Shown piece after piece: positions 25,945 to 34,767 of a stretch of 64,000 bases of DNA. Under the pieces are notes generated by a model. The model was not told where the DNA came from. It was given only the letters and a program-made list of their open reading frames with translations, and did no database searches. Numbering within the stretch: position 1 is the stretch's first letter; each line of letters begins with the position of its first letter. This DNA is from CAXBNB01 sp965267535 (lineage in GTDB: Bacteria; Bacteroidota; Bacteroidia; Cytophagales; Cyclobacteriaceae), in assembly GCA_965267535.1 (NCBI GenBank), contig OZ254082.1, positions 4,712,001 through 4,776,000 on the forward strand. Reading direction: 5' to 3'. Both the position numbers and the translations under genes were made by a program.

Positions 25945-26889
25945 TCACTTATTTACAACATTTTGAAAATACTCCAACGTAGGTTTTAACCCCTCACTTC
26001 TGGAGAATTTAGGGCTCCAGCCTAATATTTCCTGTGCTTTGGTGATATCCGGCCTGCGCTGCTTGGGATCATCTTCTGGTAGTGGTTTGTAGATGATCTT
26101 TGATTTAGATCCCGTAAGTTTGATGATTTCCTCACCAAACTCTTTTATAGTAATCTCATCAGGGTTGCCAATATTTACCGGCAAGTGGTAATCGCTTAAC
26201 AACAATCTGTAAATCCCTTCTACCAGATCATCTACATAACAAAACGAACGGGTTTGAGAGCCGTCACCAAAAGCGGTAAGATCTTCACCTCGCAACGCCT
26301 GACCTATAAAGGCGGGCAGTACTCTGCCGTCATGCAGGCGCATTCTTGGTCCATAAGTATTGAAAATCCTTACAATACGGGTTTCCAAGCCGTGGAAAGT
26401 ATGGTATGCCATCGTAATCGCCTCCTGAAACCGCTTTGCTTCGTCGTACACCCCCCTGGGGCCAATCGGATTAACATTCCCCCAATAATCTTCTGTCTGT
26501 GGATGAACCAGCGGGTCTCCGTAAACTTCAGAGGTTGATGCGATGAGTATCCTGGCTCTTTTTTCTTTAGCCAAGCCCAATAAATTATGCGTTCCCAGAG
26601 AACCTACTTTTAGCGTCTGAATAGGCATCTTAAGGTACTCTATGGGACTTGCCGGCGAAGCAAAATGCAGGATGTAATCCAAATCGCCTGAAACATGCAC
26701 AAACTTCGAAACGTCGTTGTGATAGTACTCAAAGTCTTTTTCCTTGAACAAATGCTCTATATTGTCCAGACTTCCTGTCAACAGATTGTCCATGGCTATA
26801 ACTTTATAGCCTTCTTTTAAAAACCTGTCACACAAGTGTGACCCTAAAAACCCGGCTCCTCCGGTAATCAATACTCTTTTTTTACTCAT
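25945..26889 (-). CDS. UDP-glucuronate decarboxylase-like (UDP-xylose synthase) SDR
   Basis: A 314-residue extended short-chain dehydrogenase that converts UDP-glucuronate to UDP-xylose. It shows the Rossmann glycines (ITGGAGFLGSHLCDRF), the catalytic YDEAK, and the family pattern HFASPASPIEY, GPRMRLHDGRVLPAF and DDPKQRRPDI, which is typical of UXS rather than dTDP-glucose dehydratase. It lies 4 bp from rfbC and 10 bp from the dehydrogenase. A UDP-glucose dehydrogenase to make its substrate is not in the window. Confidence 0.9.
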   Translation of the reverse strand: MSKKRVLITGGAGFLGSHLCDRFLKEGYKVIAMDNLLTGSLDNIEHLFKEKDFEYYHNDVSKFVHVSGDLDYILHFASPASPIEYLKMPIQTLKVGSLGTHNLLGLAKEKRARILIASTSEVYGDPLVHPQTEDYWGNVNPIGPRGVYDEAKRFQEAITMAYHTFHGLETRIVRIFNTYGPRMRLHDGRVLPAFIGQALRGEDLTAFGDGSQTRSFCYVDDLVEGIYRLLLSDYHLPVNIGNPDEITIKEFGEEIIKLTGSKSKIIYKPLPEDDPKQRRPDITKAQEILGWSPKFSRSEGLKPTLEYFQNVVNK

Positions 26890-26892
26890 CTC

Positions 26893-27447
26893 TTATTCAA
26901 AATTATTTGGGGCTGAATCCATACTCAGCAACTTGCTGTCTTTTTCTGATACTATGATTTCGTCTGCACTCATCTCCCATGCGATATTTAAGGCGGGATC
27001 CTTATAGCTCAGCCCACTATCGTGCTCCGGAGAATACGGATTGTCGGTAGCGTATAAGATCTCTGCCTCATCCGAAAGTACCAAAAAACCATGAGCGAAC
27101 CCGCGAGGTACAAACAATTGATTTCTTTTTTCTGCTGACAAAACTACTGAATAGTGCTGTCCGTAAGTTGCTGATTCTTTTCGAATGTCTACAATTACAT
27201 CCTGAATTTTGCCTTTGGCTACAGCTACAAATTTAGACTGAGAATATGGGTTCAGTTGATAGTGAAGCCCTCTCAATACCCCTTTGGTGGATCTGGAATA
27301 ATTAAACTGAACAACATTAAAATCGCATCCTGTCAACGACTTGAATCGCTCTTTATTAAACCACTCAAAAAAGAAACCCCGGTTGTCATGAAACAATTTG
27401 GGTTCTACATAATAAGCGCCTTCCAGGGCTAGTGGTTGTACATTCAT
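26893..27447 (-). CDS. rfbC: dTDP-4-dehydrorhamnose 3,5-epimerase
   Basis: Epimerises C3 and C5 of dTDP-4-keto-6-deoxyglucose on the way to dTDP-rhamnose. The 184-residue cupin protein has the family blocks FHDNRGFFFEWFN, KGVLRGLHYQ (with the catalytic His), and FVPRGFAHGFLVLSD. Length is normal. Its ATG overlaps the rfbA stop (ATGA), so the two are translated together. Confidence 0.95.
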   Translation of the reverse strand: MNVQPLALEGAYYVEPKLFHDNRGFFFEWFNKERFKSLTGCDFNVVQFNYSRSTKGVLRGLHYQLNPYSQSKFVAVAKGKIQDVIVDIRKESATYGQHYSVVLSAEKRNQLFVPRGFAHGFLVLSDEAEILYATDNPYSPEHDSGLSYKDPALNIAWEMSADEIIVSEKDSKLLSMDSAPNNFE

Positions 27448-28307
27448 AATTTCAATAAATTCAATAAGTATGTGCCGTATCCACTCTTCTCGAGTGGTCG
27501 AGCTAGTGTTTTTAATTGCTCAGCATCGATGTACCCCATTTTATAGCATACTTCTTCGATACATCCTATCTTAAGTCCCTGACGCTCTTCTATGGCTTGC
27601 ACAAAAGACCCTGCCTGCATCAATGAAGGGAATGTGCCGGTATCCAGCCAGGCCGTTCCCCTGTCGAGTACAGATACCTGCAATTTACCTCGCTTCATGT
27701 ATTCCTTGTTTACGTCAGTAATTTCCAATTCTCCCCTCGGGCTGGGCTTTAGTGCTTTTGCTATCTGTATTACGTCATTGTCGTAAAAATAAAGGCCCGG
27801 TACTGCATAGTTCGATTTGGGCTTTTGTGGCTTTTCTTCTATAGATATGGCTTTTCTTTCTTGATCAAACTCCACCACTCCGTATCGTTCGGGATCATTT
27901 ACATGGTAGGCAAACACATATCCACCTTTCGGGTCGTTGCATGCCTGTAGCTTTTTAGACAGCCCTGAAGCATAAAATATATTATCTCCTAAAACGAGGC
28001 AGACTTTTTCCGAACCTATAAACTCTTCACCTATAATAAATGCCTGAGCCAGACCTTCTGGTTTTTCCTGCACGGCATAGGAAAACTCGCAACCAAACTT
28101 TTTGCCATCACCCAATAGCCGCTGAAACAACGGTAAGTCCTGAGGTGTAGATATGATCAGAATTTCGCGTATACCAGCCAGCATGAGCACCGACATAGGA
28201 TAGTAGATCATGGGCTTGTCAAACACCGGTAGCATTTGCTTACTCACCACGGAGGTCAGAGGATGAAGTCGGGTGCCTGATCCTCCTGCTAAAATAATTC
28301 CTTTCAT
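27444..28307 (-). CDS. rfbA: Glucose-1-phosphate thymidylyltransferase
   Basis: Makes dTDP-glucose from glucose 1-phosphate and dTTP. The 287-residue protein starts with the signature GIILAGGSGTRLHPLT and SKQMLPVFDKPMIYYP, and includes the conserved LGDNIFY and DRGTAWLDTGT. Length is normal for RmlA. It lies between the epimerase gene and rfbC. The rfbB and rfbD genes needed to finish dTDP-rhamnose are not in the window. Confidence 0.96.
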   Translation of the reverse strand: MKGIILAGGSGTRLHPLTSVVSKQMLPVFDKPMIYYPMSVLMLAGIREILIISTPQDLPLFQRLLGDGKKFGCEFSYAVQEKPEGLAQAFIIGEEFIGSEKVCLVLGDNIFYASGLSKKLQACNDPKGGYVFAYHVNDPERYGVVEFDQERKAISIEEKPQKPKSNYAVPGLYFYDNDVIQIAKALKPSPRGELEITDVNKEYMKRGKLQVSVLDRGTAWLDTGTFPSLMQAGSFVQAIEERQGLKIGCIEEVCYKMGYIDAEQLKTLARPLEKSGYGTYLLNLLKL

Positions 28308-28340
28308 ACCTTGTATGTTTTTATTGCCTATTTTACGCCA

Positions 28341-29363
28341 TTACACCTTGTAATAATCCCTATACCATTCTACAAACTGACCTATGCCATAGCTCAAGTC
28401 TGTACTCGGCTTATAGCCTACATCTTTCATAAGGTCATCTACATCTGCAAAAGTACCGGGTACATCCCCTTTTTGTATAGGCATGTAATTTTTAATGGCC
28501 TTTTTACCCAGATGCTTTTCTATGGTTTCGATAAAAACAGACAGTTCTACCGGATTGTTATTCCCTATGTTGTAAATCCTGTAGGGGGCAAAGCTCGTTG
28601 CTGGATCCGGATCATCTCCAGACCAGTTCGGGTTTGGTTTTGCCGGCGATTTTACCAACCTAACTATACCCTCTACTATATCCGCCACATACGTAAAGTC
28701 CCGCAACATCTGTCCGTTGTTATATACATCTATTGGTTTTTCCTCTAATATAGCTTTTGTAAATAAAAATAACGCCATATCCGGCCTGCCATATGGCCCA
28801 TAGACAGTAAAAAACCTGAGGCCGGTGGTTGGTAATTTAAACAACGCTGAGTAGGTATGCGCTATCAATTCGTTGGATTTTTTAGTAGCGGCATAAAGTG
28901 ATATAGGGTGGTCTACATTGTTGTGAGTAGAGAAAGGCATGTTGGTATTTGCACCATATACCGAGCTAGAGGATGCAAACAGAAGATGCCCCGTATTAAA
29001 ATGACGACAGTTTTCAATTAGGTTTACAAAGCCGTTCACATTGGCATCTAAATATGCCTTTGGGTTTTCCAGAGAGTACCTTACCCCCGCCTGAGCTGCT
29101 AAATTGACCACTGTTTCAAAGTGGTTATCTTCAAACAATTGGGTAAGCTGCTTTGCATCGTTTAAATCCAAACGAGAAAACTCAAATGTATCCAACGCTT
29201 CTAAAATGGCTAACCTGTCTTTTTTCAGGTTTACATCATAATAGTCATTCAGGTTGTCGATTCCATACACCTGATAGCCCAACTTGCAAAGCGCTGTGGA
29301 TAGGTGAAATCCGATAAAACCGGCAGCTCCCGTCACTAATATCTTACCTGAAGAAGAGTTCAT
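28341..29363 (-). CDS. NAD-dependent epimerase, UDP-glucuronate 4-epimerase-like
   Basis: A 340-residue SDR that most resembles CapI/LspL-type UDP-glucuronate 4-epimerases, making UDP-galacturonate. Visible parts are the Rossmann start (ILVTGAAGFIGFHLS), the marker IDNLNDYYDVNLKKDRL, the catalytic YAATKK, and FFTVYGPYGRPDMALF. The ATG at 29363 gives the fold directly; a TTG at 29387 is less likely. It is the first gene of the nucleotide-sugar operon and diverges from ccmB with about 120 bp between. Confidence 0.9.
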   Translation of the reverse strand: MNSSSGKILVTGAAGFIGFHLSTALCKLGYQVYGIDNLNDYYDVNLKKDRLAILEALDTFEFSRLDLNDAKQLTQLFEDNHFETVVNLAAQAGVRYSLENPKAYLDANVNGFVNLIENCRHFNTGHLLFASSSSVYGANTNMPFSTHNNVDHPISLYAATKKSNELIAHTYSALFKLPTTGLRFFTVYGPYGRPDMALFLFTKAILEEKPIDVYNNGQMLRDFTYVADIVEGIVRLVKSPAKPNPNWSGDDPDPATSFAPYRIYNIGNNNPVELSVFIETIEKHLGKKAIKNYMPIQKGDVPGTFADVDDLMKDVGYKPSTDLSYGIGQFVEWYRDYYKV

Positions 29364-29459
29364 TTTATAACAAAGTTTTAGATGCAATGCTAAACCTTAT
29401 TAGGCAGGAATGCAAAGCATAATTTACAGCAATATGGCTGATTAAAGTCTATAATAGTC

Positions 29460-29467
29460 TAAATTTG
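29460..29467 (+). promoter_or_regulatory. Candidate -7 element of the ccm operon promoter
   Basis: TAAATTTG fits TAnnTTTG and lies 14 bases before the ccmB ATG. No good -33 TTTG is seen, so support is moderate. Confidence 0.4.
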
Positions 29468-29481
29468 CGCCCCAAGAAAGT

Positions 29482-30150
29482 ATGCTGGCAAAAGAGATCA
29501 AATCGTTGTTTTACAAAGAGGTAATGCTGGAGTGGCGACAGAAATACGCCCTCAACGGTATATTACTGTATACTTTTTCAACCATATTCATCTGCTACCT
29601 TAGCTTCAACATCAAAAACACAGGCATAAGTCATCTTACCTGGAACGCGCTGTTCTGGATCATCATGCTTTTTTCTGCTACCAGTGCTATCGCCAAAAGT
29701 TTTGTACAGGAAAATCAAAACAGAATGCTGTACTACTACACACTGGTAAGTCCCCAAGGCATTATTTTATCTAAAATACTATACAACCTGCTTCTTATGT
29801 GGGTATTGTCACTTTTGGCAATAGCCGTATTCAGCATGGTTTTAGGCTACCCTATTCAAGATCACTTTTTATTCTTCACCAACCTTCTGCTAGGATCTTT
29901 GGGCTTGTCTACTACACTTACCATGATCTCCGGCATTGCTTCCAAAGCCGGCAACAACGGTATTTTGATGGCTATCCTGTCTTTTCCGGTGGTTATACCG
30001 GTAATACTTATGGTCATTAAGATTTCCAAAAATGCGATTGATGGTATTGATAGAGGAGAAAGCCTCGATGAGGTCGTTACTTTGTGCGCTATTAATGTAA
30101 TTGTGGGAACTTTGGCTTACTTATTGTTTCCCTATTTATGGAGAAGTTGA
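29482..30150 (+). CDS. ccmB: Haem exporter permease CcmB
   Basis: A 222-residue inner-membrane ABC permease subunit of cytochrome c maturation, which works with CcmA and CcmC to load haem on CcmE. It has the family N-terminus (EIKSLFYKEVMLEWRQKYALNGILLYTFS) and about six hydrophobic segments, with a conserved ENQNRMLYYYT region. The ATPase gene ccmA is not next to it; upstream is the divergent epimerase gene. The stop is one base before the ccmC ATG. Confidence 0.93.
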   Translation: MLAKEIKSLFYKEVMLEWRQKYALNGILLYTFSTIFICYLSFNIKNTGISHLTWNALFWIIMLFSATSAIAKSFVQENQNRMLYYYTLVSPQGIILSKILYNLLLMWVLSLLAIAVFSMVLGYPIQDHFLFFTNLLLGSLGLSTTLTMISGIASKAGNNGILMAILSFPVVIPVILMVIKISKNAIDGIDRGESLDEVVTLCAINVIVGTLAYLLFPYLWRS

Positions 30151-30151
30151 C

Positions 30152-30829
30152 ATGTTAGATATGAAAAAATCATGGTGGAAATGGCTGGCCATAGGCCTGG
30201 TTTCCTACACCCTCATCGGAGGACTTTTAATGGACGTTCCCCGACTTGTTATTCTAAACGAAAGCATCAGGAATCTATACTTCCACGTAACCATGTGGTT
30301 TGGTATGATCATATTACTGACCGCATCTATGGTCTATTCTATCAAGTACCTATCCAAGCAAGACCAAAAACTTGATATCAAAGCAGTCGAATTTGCCAAT
30401 GCCGGAATCGTATTTGGATTGCTGGGTATCACTACCGGTATGCTTTGGGCTACTTACACCTGGGGCGAACCCTGGAGCGGCGATCCCAAACAAAACTCTT
30501 CGGCCATTGCTTTGCTCATTTACCTTGCCTATCTGGTATTGCGCAACTCTCTGGATGACGAACAACAGCGGGCACGCATCTCTGCTGTGTACAATATTTT
30601 TGCTTTTGCAGCCATGATTCCACTCCTCTTTATATTGCCCAGACTCGCCGATTCGTCGCTTCATCCCGGCAATGGAGGCAACCCCGGATTCAACTATTAC
30701 GATCTGGACAGTAAACTCCGGGTTGTATTTTACCCTGCAGTCATAGGCTGGACACTTTTGGGTGTATGGCTGGTAAGTGTGCGGGTCCGGCTAAAAGAAA
30801 TTGCATTGAAATTGATAAACGAAAGATAA
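30152..30829 (+). CDS. ccmC: Cytochrome c maturation protein CcmC (CcsA-type haem handling)
   Basis: A 225-residue membrane protein that moves haem to CcmE in the periplasm. It has six hydrophobic segments, the external haem-binding WWD-like segment (ATYTWGEPWSGDPKQN), and a conserved His in LYFHVTMWFG. The tryptophan-rich motif here reads WGEPWSGD rather than the proteobacterial WGTYWxWD, as is common in Bacteroidota. The ATG at 30152 follows the ccmB stop directly; an ATG at 30161 is an alternative. Confidence 0.92.
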   Translation: MLDMKKSWWKWLAIGLVSYTLIGGLLMDVPRLVILNESIRNLYFHVTMWFGMIILLTASMVYSIKYLSKQDQKLDIKAVEFANAGIVFGLLGITTGMLWATYTWGEPWSGDPKQNSSAIALLIYLAYLVLRNSLDDEQQRARISAVYNIFAFAAMIPLLFILPRLADSSLHPGNGGNPGFNYYDLDSKLRVVFYPAVIGWTLLGVWLVSVRVRLKEIALKLINER

Positions 30830-30831
30830 AC

Positions 30832-31089
30832 ATGAAGAAGCTTTTGGTCATCGTATCGTTGCTGCTGTCGCTACAGGCCGCAGGACAAGGTGAAAAATAC
30901 CAAATTACCGAGGAGGATTATTCTAACCAAAAAGTAGAAATGGCCGATCAGATGAGAGCCAATGGAAAGATTTATGTAGTGGTGGGAGTGATTTTTATCA
31001 TTTTTATAGGCATCACTTTTTACCTGGTACGTATAGATAGAAAAATAGCCACTTTGGAGAAAGAAATAAACAACAAAGAAGAAGTCTAA
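30832..31089 (+). CDS. ccmD: CcmD-like small membrane protein
   Basis: An 85-residue protein with an N-terminal hydrophobic segment (KKLLVIVSLLLSLQAAGQ, likely a signal peptide) and one more membrane helix (IYVVVGVIFIIFIGITFYL), followed by a charged tail (RIDRKIATLEKEINNKEEV). CcmD stabilises the CcmABC-CcmE complex. Call by size, membrane pattern and place between ccmC and ccmE. The true start is the ATG at 30832. Confidence 0.8.
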   Translation: MKKLLVIVSLLLSLQAAGQGEKYQITEEDYSNQKVEMADQMRANGKIYVVVGVIFIIFIGITFYLVRIDRKIATLEKEINNKEEV

Positions 31090-31104
31090 AAAGCATACAA
31101 TACC

Positions 31105-31515
31105 ATGAAAAAGTCTCACATTTTTGGAATTATCGTAATCGGAATAGCCATTATGATAATCATCTCCACTGCCGGAGATGCCAGTACGTACGTTACCTTC
31201 GATGAAGCCATGGAATATGCAGAAAGTGGTGACAACAAAAAAATCCATGTAGTAGGCACACTCAAAAAAGATGCAAATGGAGAGGTTGTCGGATTACAAA
31301 CCAGCCCGGACATGCTTTCTTTTTCTTTTCAAATGATAGACCACAATGGGTTGGAACAACGTGTGGTATACAACGAACCTATGCCCGCCGATTTTTTAAG
31401 ATCTGAGCAGGTTGTAGTGGTTGGCGCATACAACAAAGATCTTTTTGTCGCCAGCAAAATCCTTATGAAATGTCCGTCTAAATACGAAGACGAAACCGTA
31501 GAATTCAACAGCTAA
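31105..31515 (+). CDS. ccmE: Periplasmic haem chaperone CcmE, Cys-type (CxxxY)
   Basis: A 136-residue haem chaperone with an N-terminal membrane anchor (HIFGIIVIGIAIMIII) and an OB-fold (YVTFDEAMEYAESGDNKKIHVVGTL). In the proteobacterial form the haem-binding motif near the end is HxxxY. Here the matching site is C123-P-S-K-Y127, so the attachment residue is cysteine. Such a CxxxY type is known from archaea and some sulfate-reducing bacteria and binds haem through Cys. No alternative His is found in the last 20 residues. It directly precedes ccmF. Confidence 0.92.
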   Translation: MKKSHIFGIIVIGIAIMIIISTAGDASTYVTFDEAMEYAESGDNKKIHVVGTLKKDANGEVVGLQTSPDMLSFSFQMIDHNGLEQRVVYNEPMPADFLRSEQVVVVGAYNKDLFVASKILMKCPSKYEDETVEFNS

Positions 31516-34056
31516 ATGATACATACTTTCATAGGCAATCTGGGCCACTTTCTGGTCATTGCCGCTTTTATTACTGCTTTAATAGCCACCTATGGCTATG
31601 TAAAATCTGTATATGCCACCGATCCTGCTGAAAAAAAATCGTGGGCTAAGTATGCCCGAGGGGTTTTCTTTCTTCACGGAATTGCTGTGGCTGGTATTGT
31701 AGGTGCACTTTTTTACATTATTCACAATCACTACTTCGAATACCACTACGCTTACAGCCATACATCTGCTATTCTCCCCGTCTATTACCAAATATCCAGT
31801 TTTTGGGAAGGTCAGGAGGGTTCATTTTTGTTGTGGATTTTCTGGAATATGATTTTGGGTATGGTGCTCATAGCCACCAATAAAACCTGGGAAGCGCCCA
31901 TCATGACGGTATTTGCTCTGGTGCAAGGTTTTTTAGTTTCTATGATACTGGGTGCGGTGTTTTTCAACATCAAAATAGGGAGTAGTCCTTTTATGCTGCT
32001 CAGGGATGTAATAGATGCCCCGATTTTTAAAACCGATCCCAATTTTGTGCCCGAAGACGGTACCGGCCTCAACCCCTTGCTTCAAAACTATTGGATGGTC
32101 ATTCACCCTCCTACTCTTTTCCTCGGTTTTGCTACCACTCTTATTCCGTTTGCTTACTGTATAGCGGGTTTATGGCTAGGGAAATTTCGCGAGTGGATCA
32201 GACCCGCACTTCCCTGGGCCTTGTTTTCCGGAGTTGTGCTCGGTGTAGGTATACTTATGGGAGGATACTGGGCCTACGAGACTCTTAACTTTGGAGGATA
32301 CTGGAACTGGGATCCAGTTGAAAATGCAGTCTATGTGCCATGGATAGTATTGGTAGCTGCCATTCACACCATGATCGCTTTCCGCAAAAGTAGTAGCGCA
32401 CTGAAAACATCCATCATATTGGTAATTTCGTCGTTCATCTTGATTTTGTATTCTACTTTTCTTACCCGAAGCGGTATTTTGGGCGATTCTTCCGTACATT
32501 CATTTACCGATCTGGGGCTATCCGGTCAACTGCTAATATACCTACTGGCTTTTATCGCTATTTCTATTTTCCTTGCAGTAAGGGCATGGAAACATCTCCC
32601 CTCAGATGAAAAAGAGACTTCCACCTACTCCAGAGAGTTTTGGATATTTATGGGTGCTGCTGTACTCTGCCTTATGGGATTTCAGGTAATTATTCCTACT
32701 TCACTTCCGGTATACAACGCCATTCTCGAAAACTTCGGAATTGAATCGAACCTGGCTCCTCCGGTAGATGCCGTACAATTTTACACACAGTTTCAGCTTT
32801 GGTTTTCCATAGCCCTGGCTATCCTGTCCGGCACAGGTCAGTTTTTTTGGTGGAACAAGATGGACAAAACCAAATTAAAAGACGAACTGCTCATACCTAT
32901 AGTCAGCTCGCTTATTTTATCGGCTTTGGTTATTATTTTGGCCAAAGTCACTCATTTGCCTTACATGCTACTACTCACCGCGGGTATTTACTCTGTAGTT
33001 GCCAACGGCAAAATTCTTGCTCGGGTAATCAAATCTAACTACAAGCTTTCCGGAGGTGCTATAGCTCATATTGGTGTGGCACTGATGCTAATTGGTATCT
33101 TATTTTCGTCGGGATATTCTAAAATCATATCTATCAACAATACTGGTATGGTTTGGCACAAAGATTTTCCTGACGAAATCAATCAAAAAAACCTGCTTTT
33201 GTTTTTGAACGAACCTCGCCAAATGGCAGGTTACTCTCTTAACTACAAAGGACTGAGAAAGCTTGTGGAAGACTTTCCGGGTTATGTAAAATCTCATCAT
33301 CTGGAAGCCACCAGTAACCCTACCAAAGCCATAGCTCTGAAACCCATCGCCTATAACGACAAAGTCTACTTTAATCCCGGCGATACGGTTACACTGAAAA
33401 ATCATGAGACAAGCTACTTTGAAATAGACTACACAAAGGCCAACGGGAAAGTTTTTACGCTCTACCCTACAGTACAGATCAACAAGCAAATGGATATGAC
33501 GGTATACTCACCCGATATCAATCGCACATTTGGCATGGATTTGTATACGCACGTGCGCACATTCCCCGATCCGGCTCAGGAAACCGAATGGAGTGAGCCT
33601 AAAGAAGAAAGTATACGAGTTGGTGACACCTTTATTGTTAATGACTTTATAGCCGAACTAACAAATGTAGAAAAGATAGATAATGTAAGAGGTGTTGAGC
33701 TAAACGGTGAAGACGTAGCTGTAAAGGCGATTATTACGATTCAGGGAAAAGAACAAGAATACGTAATCGAGCCGATTTATATCATTAAAAACAGAATGGC
33801 TGGCCGACTTCCCGACATCAGCCATGAACTGGGCATAAAAATGTCGCTGCTGAACATCGACCCCAAGAGCGGTAAATTCACTTTTGACATCAGCACGACT
33901 CAAAAAGACTGGATTATACTAGAGGCGGTTGAAAAGCCCCTAATCAATGTACTCTGGATTGGTACCTTAATAATGGTTGCCGGATTTATTATGGCCATTC
34001 ACAGACGATATACCGAATTTATTAAAATGCGTGACAAAGAAACTGTTACGTCTTGA
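31516..34056 (+). CDS. ccmF: Cytochrome c haem lyase CcmF (CcsA/NrfE family)
   Basis: An 846-residue membrane protein that transfers haem from CcmE to apocytochrome c. It has about 14 hydrophobic segments, the periplasmic WWD-type motif (GGYWNWDPVENAVYVPW), and conserved histidines in the membrane part (WMVIHPPTLFLGF). The C-terminal part is a large beta-rich periplasmic domain of about 250 residues before the last helix. It is longer than E. coli CcmF (647), with the extra length in this domain. Its stop overlaps the convergent small lipoprotein gene by about 11 bp. Confidence 0.95.
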   Translation: MIHTFIGNLGHFLVIAAFITALIATYGYVKSVYATDPAEKKSWAKYARGVFFLHGIAVAGIVGALFYIIHNHYFEYHYAYSHTSAILPVYYQISSFWEGQEGSFLLWIFWNMILGMVLIATNKTWEAPIMTVFALVQGFLVSMILGAVFFNIKIGSSPFMLLRDVIDAPIFKTDPNFVPEDGTGLNPLLQNYWMVIHPPTLFLGFATTLIPFAYCIAGLWLGKFREWIRPALPWALFSGVVLGVGILMGGYWAYETLNFGGYWNWDPVENAVYVPWIVLVAAIHTMIAFRKSSSALKTSIILVISSFILILYSTFLTRSGILGDSSVHSFTDLGLSGQLLIYLLAFIAISIFLAVRAWKHLPSDEKETSTYSREFWIFMGAAVLCLMGFQVIIPTSLPVYNAILENFGIESNLAPPVDAVQFYTQFQLWFSIALAILSGTGQFFWWNKMDKTKLKDELLIPIVSSLILSALVIILAKVTHLPYMLLLTAGIYSVVANGKILARVIKSNYKLSGGAIAHIGVALMLIGILFSSGYSKIISINNTGMVWHKDFPDEINQKNLLLFLNEPRQMAGYSLNYKGLRKLVEDFPGYVKSHHLEATSNPTKAIALKPIAYNDKVYFNPGDTVTLKNHETSYFEIDYTKANGKVFTLYPTVQINKQMDMTVYSPDINRTFGMDLYTHVRTFPDPAQETEWSEPKEESIRVGDTFIVNDFIAELTNVEKIDNVRGVELNGEDVAVKAIITIQGKEQEYVIEPIYIIKNRMAGRLPDISHELGIKMSLLNIDPKSGKFTFDISTTQKDWIILEAVEKPLINVLWIGTLIMVAGFIMAIHRRYTEFIKMRDKETVTS

Positions 34057-34456
34057 TGTAGGATTCTACGAAGTTGCAACCTTCGTCATCCGAATAAGTC
34101 ACTGTCAATTTGCCGTCGTTTAGCTCATAGTTTAAGCGACGGCAATTGGTTTCACTGGTACAGAGTATCATTTCCCCTTCCGCCACACTTATCGTTCCGC
34201 TTTCAGTCTGTGGATTGTCCGGTTCAATTACATTTTCTTTGGTGTAATTTTCCTGATTTACTGTAAAGGTAATACACGACAATGGACACTCAGCGACTCC
34301 ATTGTCTGCTTCATCTTCACAACCGGTCGTTTCTACTTTTGTAGAGCTCCACGTTCCCTGTAGGGCATCTTTTGGATTCTCATTTTCTTCTTTGGTGCAG
34401 GACCACACGGCTGCTGACACTAAAATCAGCACGAAAATTACGCTTTTTGAGTACAT
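34046..34456 (-). CDS. Small lipoprotein with lipocalin-like beta pattern
   Basis: A 136-residue lipoprotein (signal MYSKSVIFVLILVSAAVWSC, lipobox Cys at residue 20). The rest has a beta-strand pattern with several cysteines (TGCEDE, AECPLSC, CTSETNC, EGCNF), reminiscent of Bacteroidota lipocalin-like proteins (LQGTWSSTKVE). No firm family. The ATG at 34456 gives the signal peptide; an ATG at 34507 adds a leader. It overlaps the ccmF stop. Confidence 0.72.
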   Translation of the reverse strand: MYSKSVIFVLILVSAAVWSCTKEENENPKDALQGTWSSTKVETTGCEDEADNGVAECPLSCITFTVNQENYTKENVIEPDNPQTESGTISVAEGEMILCTSETNCRRLNYELNDGKLTVTYSDDEGCNFVESYIKT

Positions 34457-34685
34457 GGCATGGTAGGTTTTTGAATCTCTATTCTTGCAAGATAAAAAAA
34501 CTCCCATAAAACCTGCCTAGACTAAGCTGAGAAACACCAGCCTCTTTATTTAGGCTCTACTGGGAAAGTTTCAGGCATGTTAGCTACACGGCGGGTGAGG
34601 TGAACATGTATAGGTATACTTCGATCCTCGCTCAACACAGTAGATGACATGCTTGAGGCTAACGTTCAAAGGATTGCTTGTTGAC

Positions 34686-34717
34686 TTTATGTTGCACGGA
34701 AAATCGTGCAACATAAA
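34686..34717. repeat. Perfect 13-bp inverted repeat
   Basis: TTTATGTTGCACG (34686-34698) and CGTGCAACATAAA (34705-34717) form a perfect 13-bp stem with a 6-base loop. It lies 50 bp beyond the stop of the GH3 gene (minus strand). Without a T-run on either side it is not a typical terminator; it could be a transcript end or a protein-binding site. Confidence 0.6.
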
Positions 34718-34767
34718 ATCAAATAGATAAATCCGCACTCTACTTTCGGGGTTACTTGCTGCCCTGC

